This document shows positions 1-8,689 of a stretch of DNA of 39,821 nt, piece by piece. The stretch spans positions 1 to 39,821 of IMG/VR virus record IMGVR_UViG_3300028196_000029. The stretch is one strand, 5' to 3'. Under the pieces are notes generated by a model. That model saw nothing but the letters and a program-made list of their open reading frames with translations. It did no database searches and was not told the origin of the DNA. Source of the stretch: a virus. Position numbers and translations under genes: made by a program. How positions within the stretch are numbered: the first letter of the stretch is position 1; every line of letters begins with the position of its first letter.

Positions 1-168
1 GGTATTTTGCATAGTTATTTTGCTTATCTGCAAGCATATCATGATAATTTTCTGTATCTTTAAAAAAAGGGTTATTTTTGTATGTAGTGTGCTTGTATAT
101 CAAGCGTTCACTGCTATAGCTATCAATAGCAAATAGCTTGTGAATATAATCATGTTCATGCAATGGGT
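1..168. repeat. Terminal redundancy, left copy
   Basis: These 168 bases recur at 39654-39821 with a single difference (A at 118, C at 39771). The terminase reading frame continues across the join, so the redundancy shows that the sequence is circular or circularly permuted and that the unit genome is about 39,653 bp. This is a property of how the molecule was cut or assembled, not a separate genetic element. Confidence 0.95.
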
Positions 169-682
169 TGTAGCTTATCCAGATTTCACTATCTGCCTTT
201 CTGACAGTATCTCTAAGCTGTATAAATGCGTCCTCTTTGATTACATCAGCCTCTTCTAACCACACTATCGATGTATCCTCTGTACCTTTTATTTTGTGAC
301 TGTCTCTATCAAAGCCAAAATATGTAATTTCACTGCCATTTTTAAAGACTATTTTTTTTTCTTGCAAGTCTGCAAAGTCTTCTAGTGCATAAGCAGCAAT
401 AATTTTACGCCACAGTTTACCAATGCTTTGTTTGATATTTTCCTTGTATTGACGTGTACATAATACAGATATAGGACTTTCTAAGCATTTAATTAATAAA
501 GCTCTAACAATTGAATGAGTTTTGCCGCTGCCTCGACCGCCTGAAATAACTTTATATCTTTTGTGCGTATCTACTAAAAATCGATAGGCAGGCTGCATGT
601 AAACTGGCGTAACATGATTACCTATTTCTTGTTGCTTGCGTATATTGTCTGTGTGCCAACTAGGCAGTAATACTCTTTGCAT
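1..682 (-). CDS. terL: Terminase large subunit, N-terminal part (continues at 39653)
   Basis: ATPase half of the packaging motor. My translation from the ATG at 682-680 gives a Walker A motif GGRGSGKT at residues 48-55, a Walker B motif SIVWLEEA near 138-145 and a coupling motif around ISYNP. The frame runs off base 1 and resumes at 39653, ending at 38974, for a joined protein of about 453 aa, normal for this family. The start overlaps the stop of the small terminase by one base (TAATG), so the two are translationally coupled. Residue 188 or so is Tyr in this copy and Asp in the right-end copy because of the single mismatch in the terminal repeat. Confidence 0.95.
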   Translation of the reverse strand, partial: MQRVLLPSWHTDNIRKQQEIGNHVTPVYMQPAYRFLVDTHKRYKVISGGRGSGKTHSIVRALLIKCLESPISVLCTRQYKENIKQSIGKLWRKIIAAYALEDFADLQEKKIVFKNGSEITYFGFDRDSHKIKGTEDTSIVWLEEADVIKEDAFIQLRDTVRKADSEIWISYNPLHEHDYIHKLFAIDSYSSERLIYKHTTYKNNPFFKDTENYHDMLADKQNNYAKY

Positions 683-1224
683 TACTCATCATTTAAAACA
701 CTAGCATCTAATGCATCAAACTTATCGAGCTGAACATCTATATCTTGTTTAGTTAGAGCAGTAACAGTCATAGAATGATCAATTTTTTCTGCTTCATAAA
801 AACCTAGCATTTTGTTCTGCTCCTGTATGATTTTAATAGCTGTGTTTAAATCCGCTGGTATATAGCTAAAAGTGGTTAAGGGATTGCCTTTGTTATCTAA
901 TCTAACAACACCTTTGCTGTCTTGCATGACAACTTTTTTAAAACTGCCTTCAATCGCTTGATTTTTTATCTTTTCAAGCGTTTTTAAATTACCCACTTTA
1001 GTAATATTTAATGCTTGTTCAGCACTTTCTTGTAGTTTAGCTTTTAACTCTGAACGATACGCTGCAACGTGCGTCTTATTTAGCTCGTTTTGCACATTAG
1101 ATCTTACAACTTGCACATTATCATTGCCTGCATAGCCAGCTTCTACATATGCAGCAGCTTGTTCTAAGTTTTCCTGTTCGATCAGATGAACTAATTTTTT
1201 TTGATTAGATGTTAGTTTACACAT
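682..1224 (-). CDS. terS: Terminase small subunit
   Basis: A 180-aa protein directly upstream of, and overlapping, the large terminase. The N-terminus (LTSNQKKLVHLI, then QAAAYVEAGYAGND at about residues 22-35) matches the helix-turn-helix start of Terminase_2-type small subunits, which bind the packaging site and load the large subunit. The middle (about 60-150) is predicted helical and would form the oligomerisation part. Its start overlaps the end of the preceding 161-aa gene by 8 bases. Function rests on position plus the N-terminal pattern. Confidence 0.85.
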   Translation of the reverse strand: MCKLTSNQKKLVHLIEQENLEQAAAYVEAGYAGNDNVQVVRSNVQNELNKTHVAAYRSELKAKLQESAEQALNITKVGNLKTLEKIKNQAIEGSFKKVVMQDSKGVVRLDNKGNPLTTFSYIPADLNTAIKIIQEQNKMLGFYEAEKIDHSMTVTALTKQDIDVQLDKFDALDASVLNDE

Positions 1225-1702
1225 AATGCTGTGAATAGTAGTGCATAATCTGCTGCATAGTTATAGAGAAATATTCTTTTAACTGATGCATTTCATCTTG
1301 TTTGTAAACAAGTTTAGCAAAATCTTGCATGCAGCATAATTTTATAAGTAATAAATCTATACCATTTTTATAAAACTTCATATGCGTTTCTAAAGCACTG
1401 ATATAGCTATTTAAAGTAATATTGTCGTTTGTCTGTGCAATTGTGTGCATATCTTCAATTTTTCTGCATTGCTCATCTAGCATATCCCAGAACAACCTCA
1501 ATGCTTCACAAAACTTGATTATATCAAGATGTGACTTATTGTTTTTACGCAAAAAGGGTTTAATGTTTGTTATCTCAAAGTCGCTAAAAGCTGCTCTTAA
1601 ATCGTGCAATGAAAGCACAGCAACATCATATGATTTAATTTTTAAATTCACATCATCACTATTTTGTTTAGCAATTGCGTCTAAAAAATCTGTATATCTC
1701 AT
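1217..1702 (-). CDS. Hypothetical protein, 161 aa, upstream of terS
   Basis: Not recognised. It is helical and rich in Met, His, Tyr and Cys (its end is MQQIMHYYSQHYV), with no membrane segment or catalytic motif that I can see. It begins four bases after the stop of the 35-aa zinc-ribbon gene and ends by overlapping terS, so it belongs to the terminase operon that starts at the promoter near 2120. A packaging accessory role is possible but is only inferred from position. Confidence 0.75.
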   Translation of the reverse strand: MRYTDFLDAIAKQNSDDVNLKIKSYDVAVLSLHDLRAAFSDFEITNIKPFLRKNNKSHLDIIKFCEALRLFWDMLDEQCRKIEDMHTIAQTNDNITLNSYISALETHMKFYKNGIDLLLIKLCCMQDFAKLVYKQDEMHQLKEYFSITMQQIMHYYSQHYV

Positions 1703-1705
1703 TGT

Positions 1706-1813
1706 TTATTCTTTTCCGCAGTTTTCACATCCAAAATATTCTTCAAAGCCAAAATATTTAATTTTGCATTCATCATTATCACTTGCTCCGCAATCTAAAC
1801 ATATATTTTTCAT
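1706..1813 (-). CDS. Small zinc-ribbon protein, 35 aa
   Basis: A short ORF of 36 codons. The product starts MKNICLDCGASD and ends GCENCGKE, giving two CxxC pairs (residues 5-8 and about 29-32) separated by an acidic and aromatic linker, the pattern of a minimal zinc ribbon. It fills the space between the 80-aa gene (stop at 1822) and the 161-aa gene (start at 1702), so the operon is continuous with it included. The Shine-Dalgarno is weak (GGTAGAT), suggesting coupling to the gene upstream. Zinc binding is inferred from the cysteines; the role is unknown. Confidence 0.7.
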   Translation of the reverse strand: MKNICLDCGASDNDECKIKYFGFEEYFGCENCGKE

Positions 1814-1821
1814 GTCTATAT

Positions 1822-2064
1822 CTACCACGAGCATTGAACTTGTTCAGAATCAGGATGTATATCATATTTTAAGCCTTTGTACACTATACAGCTTTCAATG
1901 CTCGTGTCAGAGTTTAATTGTTTACCGTTTCTTTCTAAAAAATTTATTACTTTATCTTGTAATAATAAAGCTTCTGTATCTGTCAAAGTAGATGTTGCTA
2001 CATCACAAGCGTTGTGTGATGCATAGTATTGCTCTAATAAATACATATTTGTATCTATGTCCAT
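1822..2064 (-). CDS. Hypothetical protein, 80 aa, first gene of terminase operon
   Basis: Not recognised. An acidic, mostly helical protein beginning MDIDTNMYLLEQYY. I choose the ATG at 2064 because GGAGGA lies five bases before it; a longer frame to 2094 would start inside the leader hairpin. It is the first cistron after the promoter at 2120-2162 and the stem-loop at 2083-2118. No domain or motif identifies its role. Confidence 0.75.
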   Translation of the reverse strand: MDIDTNMYLLEQYYASHNACDVATSTLTDTEALLLQDKVINFLERNGKQLNSDTSIESCIVYKGLKYDIHPDSEQVQCSW

Positions 2065-2082
2065 TTTATCCTCCGTTGTTTC

Positions 2083-2118
2083 TAAACATATCAAGCGTTG
2101 TTGTTCTTGATATGTTTA
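2083..2118 (-). promoter_or_regulatory. Perfect 13-bp inverted repeat at the start of the terminase operon
   Basis: Two perfectly complementary 13-base arms (2083-2095 and 2106-2118) enclose a 10-base loop containing a CAA repeat on the transcript strand. It sits between the -10 of the 2120 promoter and the GGAGGA of the 80-aa gene. The upstream arm overlaps the expected transcription start (about 2113), so it could act as an operator dyad, as a hairpin at the 5' end of the mRNA, or both. Confidence 0.75.
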
Positions 2119-2119
2119 T

Positions 2120-2162
2120 ACTATAGCAATATTATTTTAATTGTAAATATATATTTTTAAAT
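2120..2162 (-). promoter_or_regulatory. Promoter with 23-bp box, copy 1 (terminase operon)
   Basis: On the minus strand: -35 TTTACA (2147-2142), 16-base spacer, extended -10 TGCTATAGT (hexamer 2125-2120). The -35 is part of a 23-bp AT-rich box (2140-2162) identical to boxes at 11997, 16748 and 38944. The box contains the 12-bp palindrome AAATATATATTT and resembles an UP element. It touches the stop codon of the methyltransferase gene, so a new transcript starts exactly where the previous operon ends. Confidence 0.8.
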
Positions 2163-3451
2163 TAATTTAAGTATTTACCTATCTCGTGTTGTTGCAATGT
2201 TTCACCGTTTCTTTTAACAGTAAATTCTTTGTTATTATCTTGCATGTATTTAGTCCAACGCCTAACGATTACATCGCAGTACTTAGGCTCTAACTCTATA
2301 CTGTAGTTCTTTCTTTTTGATTGTTCGCAAGCTATTAATGTACTGCCAGAGCCACCAAATAAATCAACTACAAGGCAATTCTCTTTGCTCCATTCTTGTA
2401 AAAATAATAAAATTAATTCTAGCGGCTTTTGTGTAGGGTGTACCCTATGTTTAATGTCTTGCGTTTCAGTGCCAAAAATGCCAGCCCATTTAACCCTAAA
2501 TATTTTTCTTTTATGTTTAGATTTGCTCCAGCATAACTCAAATTCACTGCCGTACATTTTACCTGCTTCGTCAGTCAGTCTTTTATCCCATACAATCCAA
2601 GAGCCTTTATTTTTTTCTGGCAACAATTCAGCAAAGTAATCAGAACCCCAAATAAAAATCTCTTTGCAGTAATCAAAATTGGCAAATATCGTATTAATTA
2701 ATTCAGGTGTAAAATCGTCATTATCTCCTATTACTTTAGAATAAGTATTGCCTTGCTGCTTTCCTTTAAATTCATTTTTCATACTAGAGAAATCTGTATC
2801 TAAATGCATTGAGTACGGAGGGTCAGTAAATACAAGGTCTGCCCTTTCTTCCTGCATTAGCTTATCAATATCATCTATCACAGTAGAATCACCACATAGC
2901 ACTCTATGTCCGTTTAGCTCGTATAAATCACCCTTAGCAGTAATAGGTGTGCGTGGTGGTTCTACATCGCAATCATTCTCGCCTATGTCGTCTTCTAGCG
3001 TTGTAATGTCTAAATCATCATCAAAAGTAGTTAAATGCAACTCCTCAATCTCTATCCTTGCATCTTCTAGCGTAATTTCATAAGTTTCTAGAAAGCTAGG
3101 TAATGCATCTTGATTAATCTTGGCTGTCTTGGCATTAAAAGCTAATAATACTTTTGCTGCCTCTGCTTTATCTTGTAAATCTAAGAATAAACAAGGCAAT
3201 GTACTATCAATGCTATAGCCCTCTGAATGCAATTCCTGAAGTGCATCTTTGCGAGTGTGTCCATCTACTATATAGGTTTTATTATCAGCTTTATTTAGCC
3301 ACACATGCACCGCTGAGGCTATGCCATTATCTATAATAGATTGCTTTACACGCTCTTTATGCTTCGCCTCTTTAAAATCTGGGTCTTGCAAGTCATGCAA
3401 TAGATTCCAGTATATTTTATCCAGCCTAATTACTTTATCTTTTATCTGCAT
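2162..3451 (-). CDS. ParB-like domain fused to DNA adenine methyltransferase
   Basis: A 429-aa protein with two parts. Residues 1-130 resemble a ParB/sulfiredoxin nuclease-like domain (VDGHTR at about 62-67). Residues 170-405 form a beta-class DNA methyltransferase: DPPY at 210-213 (motif IV, catalytic) precedes DLFGGSGST at 363-371 (motif I, SAM binding), the order expected for the N6-adenine/N4-cytosine N6_N4_Mtase family. Such fusions are common in phages and probably modify phage DNA against host restriction. No partner restriction enzyme is seen nearby. It is the last gene of the operon starting near 8420; its start overlaps the previous gene by 10 bases. Confidence 0.92.
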   Translation of the reverse strand: MQIKDKVIRLDKIYWNLLHDLQDPDFKEAKHKERVKQSIIDNGIASAVHVWLNKADNKTYIVDGHTRKDALQELHSEGYSIDSTLPCLFLDLQDKAEAAKVLLAFNAKTAKINQDALPSFLETYEITLEDARIEIEELHLTTFDDDLDITTLEDDIGENDCDVEPPRTPITAKGDLYELNGHRVLCGDSTVIDDIDKLMQEERADLVFTDPPYSMHLDTDFSSMKNEFKGKQQGNTYSKVIGDNDDFTPELINTIFANFDYCKEIFIWGSDYFAELLPEKNKGSWIVWDKRLTDEAGKMYGSEFELCWSKSKHKRKIFRVKWAGIFGTETQDIKHRVHPTQKPLELILLFLQEWSKENCLVVDLFGGSGSTLIACEQSKRKNYSIELEPKYCDVIVRRWTKYMQDNNKEFTVKRNGETLQQHEIGKYLN

Positions 3452-3771
3452 TGCACAACATCAATTAATCTATCTTGCAATAATTTTTCTTTGTGCTGTT
3501 TGCCGTAAAGTTTATCATGTGCGTAAACTAACTTTTTAATTTTAAGACTTTGCCAAAAACTAAAAGGTATATCTTCTATATTAATATCGTTTATAGTGAT
3601 CTTTCTAAAGTTCACACATATATTATAATTATGAGGTTTCTCTATAATTAAAATGGTGGCAGAACTCAGATATAAATAAGGAATATATTTAGTGTCATAA
3701 CGCACAGCATCAATATCTTTTAAACCTGCGACTATTTCCTCATAGACACTTTTAACTTCTTGCTTATCCAT
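3442..3771 (-). CDS. Hypothetical protein, 109 aa
   Basis: Not recognised. A mixed alpha/beta soluble protein that starts on the stop of the holin candidate (TAATG at 3771) and overlaps the methyltransferase by 10 bases. This tight packing supports it as a real cistron. I see no signal peptide, membrane segment or catalytic motif. Confidence 0.75.
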   Translation of the reverse strand: MDKQEVKSVYEEIVAGLKDIDAVRYDTKYIPYLYLSSATILIIEKPHNYNICVNFRKITINDINIEDIPFSFWQSLKIKKLVYAHDKLYGKQHKEKLLQDRLIDVVQCR

Positions 3772-4277
3772 TATTTAACACTACGTTTGAATGCAATCAA
3801 TTTGCTTAACAAAGCATATCCACCTATCAAGTTTATACATGCTATAATTAGAATCGTTTGAATAAACCACGGCAAATCAGATAATATATTAACACCGCCT
3901 AAAACGACTGATTGGGCTTGCGGGACGAAGCAAGCTATTACTAATGCTAGTAATCCTATGCGCACAATATCATCTGAATAACGCCTTTTATTAAGTCTTC
4001 TGATTTCTCGATCTTGCTTCAGATCAGCATCTATATTTTTTATATCTAAGTCAGCATATGCTTGAATTTCTGCTGTATGTGCCTGTGTTTCTGCAAGTTT
4101 TTGCTCGACTTTTGCACGCATAATATCTGATTCTTGCACTTGAGCATCTGAATAATTTTTCTTAATTTTGCTATAAGTATCGTCATCAATTGCTTTAAAT
4201 TTATGCTTTAAATAAGCTACACCTTGATCGAATAAGAAAGGTGATATTAATTTAAATATGCCTGATAAGATTCCCAT
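3771..4277 (-). CDS. Putative holin, coiled coil plus two C-terminal membrane segments
   Basis: A 168-aa protein with an amphipathic N-terminus (MGILSGIFKLISPFLF), a charged helical stretch at about 25-100, and two hydrophobic segments at about 106-127 and 136-157, ending in a basic tail (KRSVK). This layout is similar to phage and GTA holins of the 3TM type (PF11351), which permeabilise the inner membrane at lysis. GAGGG precedes the ATG. It lies downstream of the tail spike gene. The family match is by layout only, and a structural membrane protein is possible. Confidence 0.55.
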   Translation of the reverse strand: MGILSGIFKLISPFLFDQGVAYLKHKFKAIDDDTYSKIKKNYSDAQVQESDIMRAKVEQKLAETQAHTAEIQAYADLDIKNIDADLKQDREIRRLNKRRYSDDIVRIGLLALVIACFVPQAQSVVLGGVNILSDLPWFIQTILIIACINLIGGYALLSKLIAFKRSVK

Positions 4278-4296
4278 TTTTCCCTCGTAAGTTTAG

Positions 4297-4815
4297 TCAA
4301 TCACATATTTTTTTCACAAGATGAACAATGCCTTCTGCGTCTTTTGCTGCATCTATAAGATCTAAAACTTGTACAGGATGTGTAACTGCATCTAATTCTA
4401 TTTCAGCAATTTTTTTATTTACATCTAGTTCAAAAGTATCTGCAAAACGCCATGAAATTGATTGTAATTCATCTATATCAGTAGCTTTTGTAATTCTTCT
4501 GCAAGCAACGTCATAATTGAACTTGTTATCGACTCTTTGAGTGTTATATGCTTTAAACACATACTTCCAGAGATATGAACAAGCTCTTATACTGTAAATT
4601 CCATCTTCTGATTCTGCACGAAATTCTAAAACGTCAAGCATATTAGAGTTTGTTTGACTAATAGCCGTTTCTAAATGTTTTATAAAAATGTTTCTACAAT
4701 TTGTGTCATGCTCAATAATTAATGTTGAGCCGTTTTTTATCGTGATTTTTTTAGAAAAGTTGAATTGATCTTTTAAATCTTTTAGCTTTTCATCACGCAC
4801 AACAACATCAATCAT
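4297..4815 (-). CDS. Hypothetical protein, 172 aa, downstream of tail spike
   Basis: Not recognised. A soluble alpha/beta protein starting MIDVVVRDEKLKDLKDQF, with a long helical second half. The gene immediately following a tail fibre or spike often encodes its assembly chaperone, and size and position would fit, but I see no sequence motif that establishes this. No clear Shine-Dalgarno precedes the ATG. Confidence 0.75.
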   Translation of the reverse strand: MIDVVVRDEKLKDLKDQFNFSKKITIKNGSTLIIEHDTNCRNIFIKHLETAISQTNSNMLDVLEFRAESEDGIYSIRACSYLWKYVFKAYNTQRVDNKFNYDVACRRITKATDIDELQSISWRFADTFELDVNKKIAEIELDAVTHPVQVLDLIDAAKDAEGIVHLVKKICD

Positions 4816-4832
4816 TTTTTATTTTTTGAAAA

Positions 4833-7382
4833 CTAAACATAACCTACTAAGGCATCTATACCAAAATCATAGCCGAGTGACATTGAATTAATTGAATAAT
4901 ATGTTCCAGAACCATAGTATCCTTGTTCTGTTTCGTTAGAAATGTAATAATGTATCATTCCATTTATATTTTTAAACTGAAAACCCAAGTAAGGCATATT
5001 GTAAACTTGAGATGGGTTTTTAAGAATAAAGTTAGCATAGTCATTTGTTTTTGAGCTGGCGGGTAAAAAACCTCCAACATCATAAAGAGCTGTTCCAACT
5101 CGAGATTTTACTTGACATTCATTAGCTCTAATATTGTAATTGTAGACATAAATTCGAAAACCATAAAATTTTGTTTTTTCAAAAACAGAAGCATGATGAT
5201 CTTTTATGTATGTAGCAGTTTGATTTGCACCATAAAAACTGCCTTTTGTTCCGAATTGCAAAGTTAATTTTGCAGTATTATTGTCAGTAAATGTCTTTAA
5301 AGGCGTTCCGATCACATACATTCTCTCGTTTTGTAAAATAGCAGAATATTCATCATTAGTAACTTCAATCCAGGTGTTATCAGAAGCAGCATTGTAAGCT
5401 GCTTCACTCGTGGTTAAGTAGCTTTTAATGTCGTTGTTTCTCGTGATTAACGCCCAACCTGTAGTATTGTTATTTCCATTAAATTTATAATAAGAATTTC
5501 CAGTCAAAGAATCTGTAAAAATATCCCCTACGCTACCATAAATTGAATTTTCTGGATTTATTGAGCCTGAGCTGTTATTTGGTATGTTGATGGATACCCA
5601 ACTTGCATTTTTCCTAGAATATATTAAACCGTTTGAAGGTGCGTCAGATATACCCCCACCGCCTGCGGAAGCTACCCAGTTCCCACTAGAGTTAAGTGTT
5701 ATTACATCATTTATGTTACCTGCGCCAAGAACAGTATTTCTTGCGTTTTGAATGTCTGCAACATCGCTGAAATTGCTGGATTTAGAAAGCTTGCCATCTA
5801 CTTCGTCTTGAGTCGCAATAATGCTATTTAATTCGTCTAACGCACTTGGTGCTAATATTTTTTTAATATGACTATAATTAGCAGGATATCCATTACAGTT
5901 ATATTGAAAATATATCCTTATTGGATAGGAGCTGTGCGGAACATTAGATAAAGCAACAGTAGTTCCAGAAATATTACTTACTTTAATTTTATAAGAAAAT
6001 AATTCAACTGCTCCCGAATAGGCGTATTTTTCAATATTGTCACTTCTAACAATAAAAGCACTATTGATTATTTTTGTAGCATTAAAATCTGAGCCAGCAA
6101 TTTCATTATAAGACCCAGTTGTTAAAGTAACATTTGTTCCTGTGATTGTTCCAGGATTAAAATCTTGATAAGCCCAGATTACTCTTTGATTATTGATATC
6201 ACTAATTGGAATACCTGCATCAATCAGTTGACCATTATTATCGAATTTTGCAATATTATTTGCAGTTGCATTTGGATCTATTAACGCAACATCATTTTTG
6301 TTAATATTTGTTGACTCTAATTTGCCGCCAGCATCTTGGCTAACAAGATGATTTGCTGTGCCATTTTCTACAGGATTTAATTTGTTTTTAGTCAAAAACC
6401 ACCCAGCGCTTTCTTTGTGATAAGTATTCTGCTCTGTTGCTGTTTTAACGACTGATATTGTCGCAGGGGCAGCAGCATAAGGAAAAGCAATGGCGTGAGT
6501 AACACTAATTTTTCTAATAATATCGCCTTTACTCACTGATAAACCTGCAATTACTGGATTATCGAAGTTTAAAGCGTACAAACCATCAGCTGCGTTGTGC
6601 GTAACGCTTAAAATCGTGTTCAAAGCAGATTGGCTTTCTATAACTGACTTTACTATGGAGCTGTCTTCGTAATAAACATTGCCATCATTACTGACTATAT
6701 CTAATTGACAATTAACAACATGCACGTCCCACGTAGAATTTATGTTGATTTTTACTGCTCCGCCACTAATATTTTCTAAGCGTAAAACATTTCTCCCACT
6801 TCTGGGCGCACCTGTCAAGTGAATTACATTAGGCCTTTTACAATTTGTGATAGTTTTCTCGCCATAGATAAAATTAATAGTTGAGCCGTCTAAATTAACA
6901 TTTGTAAGATATGTTTTGCCACCCGAAAAATCATTAATAGTTGCTGAAATAGCACCATTAACAAATGACATATAAGTGTTGCCGCTTACAAGGCCAATAG
7001 TCCCATTAATTGTTACTGCTGGTGATATATCAAATGTAATAGTAAATTGATTGTTAGAAAAACTAGCATTACCACTTTTGTTACCTTGGCCATTGATTTT
7101 AAGAATGCTGTAGCTTGGCACGGCTAAAATGCCCTTTACAACAGTTCTCCAAGGTTTATCTAAACTTTGGCCATCATTATTATCATTGCCAACCAACTCA
7201 TCAACAAAAAAAGTTGAATGTTGGCGCAAATTATCGCTGTCTGCTTTTAAATTTAAATCATCGCCTAATAATTTACCCTGCTTGGCAGATAAAACTTTTG
7301 ATTCATCGTTAGAATTTAAATTATCAACTATATCTGCTTTAGAAACAGAATTAGCATTACTGCCACCAAAAACTTTAATCAT
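4833..7382 (-). CDS. Tail spike / adhesin with beta-helix-like region
   Basis: An 849-aa protein. The N-terminus (SKADIVDNLNSNDES, AKQGKLL at about 14-41) is the short repeat found at the start of many tail fibres and spikes. Residues 60-90 (FFVDELVGNDNNDGQS then PWRTV) match the entry motif of pectate-lyase-like right-handed beta helices; to about 300 follow short Gly/Asn-rich strands typical of such a helix. A second beta-rich and Gly-rich half (about 340-849) probably holds trimerisation and receptor domains. Likely function is host surface recognition. Its start overlaps the stop of the 181-aa gene by one base. It is far from the main tail operon. Confidence 0.8.
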   Translation of the reverse strand: MIKVFGGSNANSVSKADIVDNLNSNDESKVLSAKQGKLLGDDLNLKADSDNLRQHSTFFVDELVGNDNNDGQSLDKPWRTVVKGILAVPSYSILKINGQGNKSGNASFSNNQFTITFDISPAVTINGTIGLVSGNTYMSFVNGAISATINDFSGGKTYLTNVNLDGSTINFIYGEKTITNCKRPNVIHLTGAPRSGRNVLRLENISGGAVKININSTWDVHVVNCQLDIVSNDGNVYYEDSSIVKSVIESQSALNTILSVTHNAADGLYALNFDNPVIAGLSVSKGDIIRKISVTHAIAFPYAAAPATISVVKTATEQNTYHKESAGWFLTKNKLNPVENGTANHLVSQDAGGKLESTNINKNDVALIDPNATANNIAKFDNNGQLIDAGIPISDINNQRVIWAYQDFNPGTITGTNVTLTTGSYNEIAGSDFNATKIINSAFIVRSDNIEKYAYSGAVELFSYKIKVSNISGTTVALSNVPHSSYPIRIYFQYNCNGYPANYSHIKKILAPSALDELNSIIATQDEVDGKLSKSSNFSDVADIQNARNTVLGAGNINDVITLNSSGNWVASAGGGGISDAPSNGLIYSRKNASWVSINIPNNSSGSINPENSIYGSVGDIFTDSLTGNSYYKFNGNNNTTGWALITRNNDIKSYLTTSEAAYNAASDNTWIEVTNDEYSAILQNERMYVIGTPLKTFTDNNTAKLTLQFGTKGSFYGANQTATYIKDHHASVFEKTKFYGFRIYVYNYNIRANECQVKSRVGTALYDVGGFLPASSKTNDYANFILKNPSQVYNMPYLGFQFKNINGMIHYYISNETEQGYYGSGTYYSINSMSLGYDFGIDALVGYV

Positions 7383-7927
7383 TATAACATGCTAATAGTT
7401 GCAACTATTTTATGAAAATAAGAAGGTGTAGACGAACTATACATCAACAAGATATCATCCCATTTTGTGCCGTTCCAAAACAAATAAACATTTGCGCCAA
7501 TAAGGTTAACATTGTTAATATTAGCGTGATTTATTGCGTCATTGTGTGAGCTAGAAATCTCGACATTTTGAGTGAATTTAATTAAGTCTCCCACTTGCGG
7601 ATTCTGCGGTATGTCTGCAAATTCTGAAATTTCAGTAACACTCTGTGAACCCGTATAATTAGCATGTATGCATATATAATTTCTTTTCGCAGCAAAAGCT
7701 AAAGCATCAGATTTATCTTTATCAATTAATGCGCCACCAATGTTGATAGAATCATTACTTGTAGTCATTTCTGACAAATTATGCGTCAACTCATTAGATG
7801 TATATATCTGTACGTTTAAGCCATCATTTTCAACGCCTAAGCCGTTTCTAAAACTCCAATCCATGCTAGGCAATTGTGCTAATAAGATTTCAGAAGTTTG
7901 ATAAATATAGTTCGAGTAAATCTGCAT
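7382..7927 (-). CDS. Hypothetical tail-associated protein, 181 aa
   Basis: Not confidently recognised. It precedes and overlaps the tail spike gene (TAATG). The sequence is beta-rich with Asn/Ser/Thr, and the C-terminal part contains VYLFWNGTKWDDILLM, a pattern seen in phage fibre-associated DUFs that carry short carbohydrate-type modules. A structural or spike-anchoring role is inferred from the operon and composition. Confidence 0.75.
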   Translation of the reverse strand: MQIYSNYIYQTSEILLAQLPSMDWSFRNGLGVENDGLNVQIYTSNELTHNLSEMTTSNDSINIGGALIDKDKSDALAFAAKRNYICIHANYTGSQSVTEISEFADIPQNPQVGDLIKFTQNVEISSSHNDAINHANINNVNLIGANVYLFWNGTKWDDILLMYSSSTPSYFHKIVATISML

Positions 7928-7929
7928 AA

Positions 7930-8367
7930 TTAATAATCGTTATTAATCTGCAAAGTAAATCCATGCTGCAATTTACACTTAATTAACTGATCTTTGAACT
8001 CGTCAAAAGTAACATTACTTGCTGCCACAGCGTCTAAATTGTTAAGTATGATATGCTCTCTGCCGACAGCTATGCATCCTTCCACCTGGAAGGACCAATT
8101 AGCTACATGAATTAATATGGCACTACGTCCTGGCACATCTAAAACTTCATAAACGTCTTTGTGTCTGTTGCCTGAAAATGGCAATACTTTATATTTACCA
8201 GATGGAATGCTGCTAACATTGACTTTATTATCTAGATATGGACGTTCAATAGTTGCACATTGCCAGCCATTTGGCAGCTTTAAAGTGCCTAGCGTACAGC
8301 CTTTAGCCTTATCTAATTTGGTTTGCACATGCTTAAATCTGTGCAGGTAAACTTCTTGCTGACCCAT
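7930..8367 (-). CDS. DUF5675-like protein, lysis candidate
   Basis: A 145-aa protein. TLGTLKLPNGWQCATIERPY followed by IPSGKYKV, then YEVLDVPGRSAILIHVANW and GCIAVG, matches the pattern I associate with the DUF5675 family, often found near phage lysis genes. The fold resembles compact beta domains such as L,D-transpeptidase-like proteins, but no Cys-containing catalytic motif of that enzyme is evident. It is the first cistron of the operon that includes the spike and the putative holin, which makes a cell-wall role plausible but unproven. ACGGATG overlaps the ATG region, so the Shine-Dalgarno is very close to the start. Confidence 0.7.
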   Translation of the reverse strand: MGQQEVYLHRFKHVQTKLDKAKGCTLGTLKLPNGWQCATIERPYLDNKVNVSSIPSGKYKVLPFSGNRHKDVYEVLDVPGRSAILIHVANWSFQVEGCIAVGREHIILNNLDAVAASNVTFDEFKDQLIKCKLQHGFTLQINNDY

Positions 8368-8394
8368 CCGTTTGTGTTTGTTGTTGAAATTTGC

Positions 8395-8452
8395 GTTAAG
8401 AATCTGTCTTTCTTAACACTTAAAACATAACACAAATTTAGTCAAATATCAA
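8395..8452 (-). promoter_or_regulatory. Promoter plus immediate stem-loop upstream of DUF5675/spike operon
   Basis: Minus strand: -35 TTGATA (8452-8447), 17-base spacer, -10 TATGTT (8429-8424), expected start near 8417. From that base a perfect 8-bp stem-loop follows (arms 8417-8410 and 8402-8395, loop AGACAGA), then a CAA-rich leader and an ACGG Shine-Dalgarno. Promoter strength and start are inferred from the hexamers. Confidence 0.65.
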
Positions 8453-8459
8453 TAGCTAA

Positions 8460-8625
8460 GAGAGCGGGCATAACAGCATTGTGTGAAAGAGTAGAGTTGC
8501 AATGTTATAGCATTGCAACTCAGTAGATAAACGTTAAAAGTGATGTCGTTTATCGATTGCCTATTTCTAGGTCAGGGATTGCCATAGTTTTAACATAAAT
8601 TTAATCAAATATCAATATCAAGGTA
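8460..8625. other. Gene-free stretch with multiple perfect hairpins and a duplicated promoter-like segment
   Basis: No credible ORF lies in 8368-8754. Inverted repeats include an 11-bp perfect stem with 6-base loop (8494-8504 / 8511-8521), an 8-bp stem (8526-8533 / 8547-8554) and a 4-bp stem that on the minus strand closes a GAAA loop (8560-8571). At 8595-8620 a segment nearly repeats the promoter at 8424-8452 (shared TTGATATTTGA and TAAATTT on the minus strand). This is consistent with a structured noncoding RNA or control region between the replication terminator and the next operon. No known RNA family was recognised. Confidence 0.5.
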
Positions 8626-8689
8626 TTTCTATAATAAAAAGTCTTTTTGTTTATTTAGGATATGTTTATATAAAAAGCTGTGTATTAAG

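Noticed and set aside
1422-1991. Plus-strand frame of 189 aa opposite the small genes upstream of terS
   Set aside because: Antisense shadow of several overlapping minus-strand genes with good starts; Ser/Leu/Cys-rich composition typical of shadow frames.
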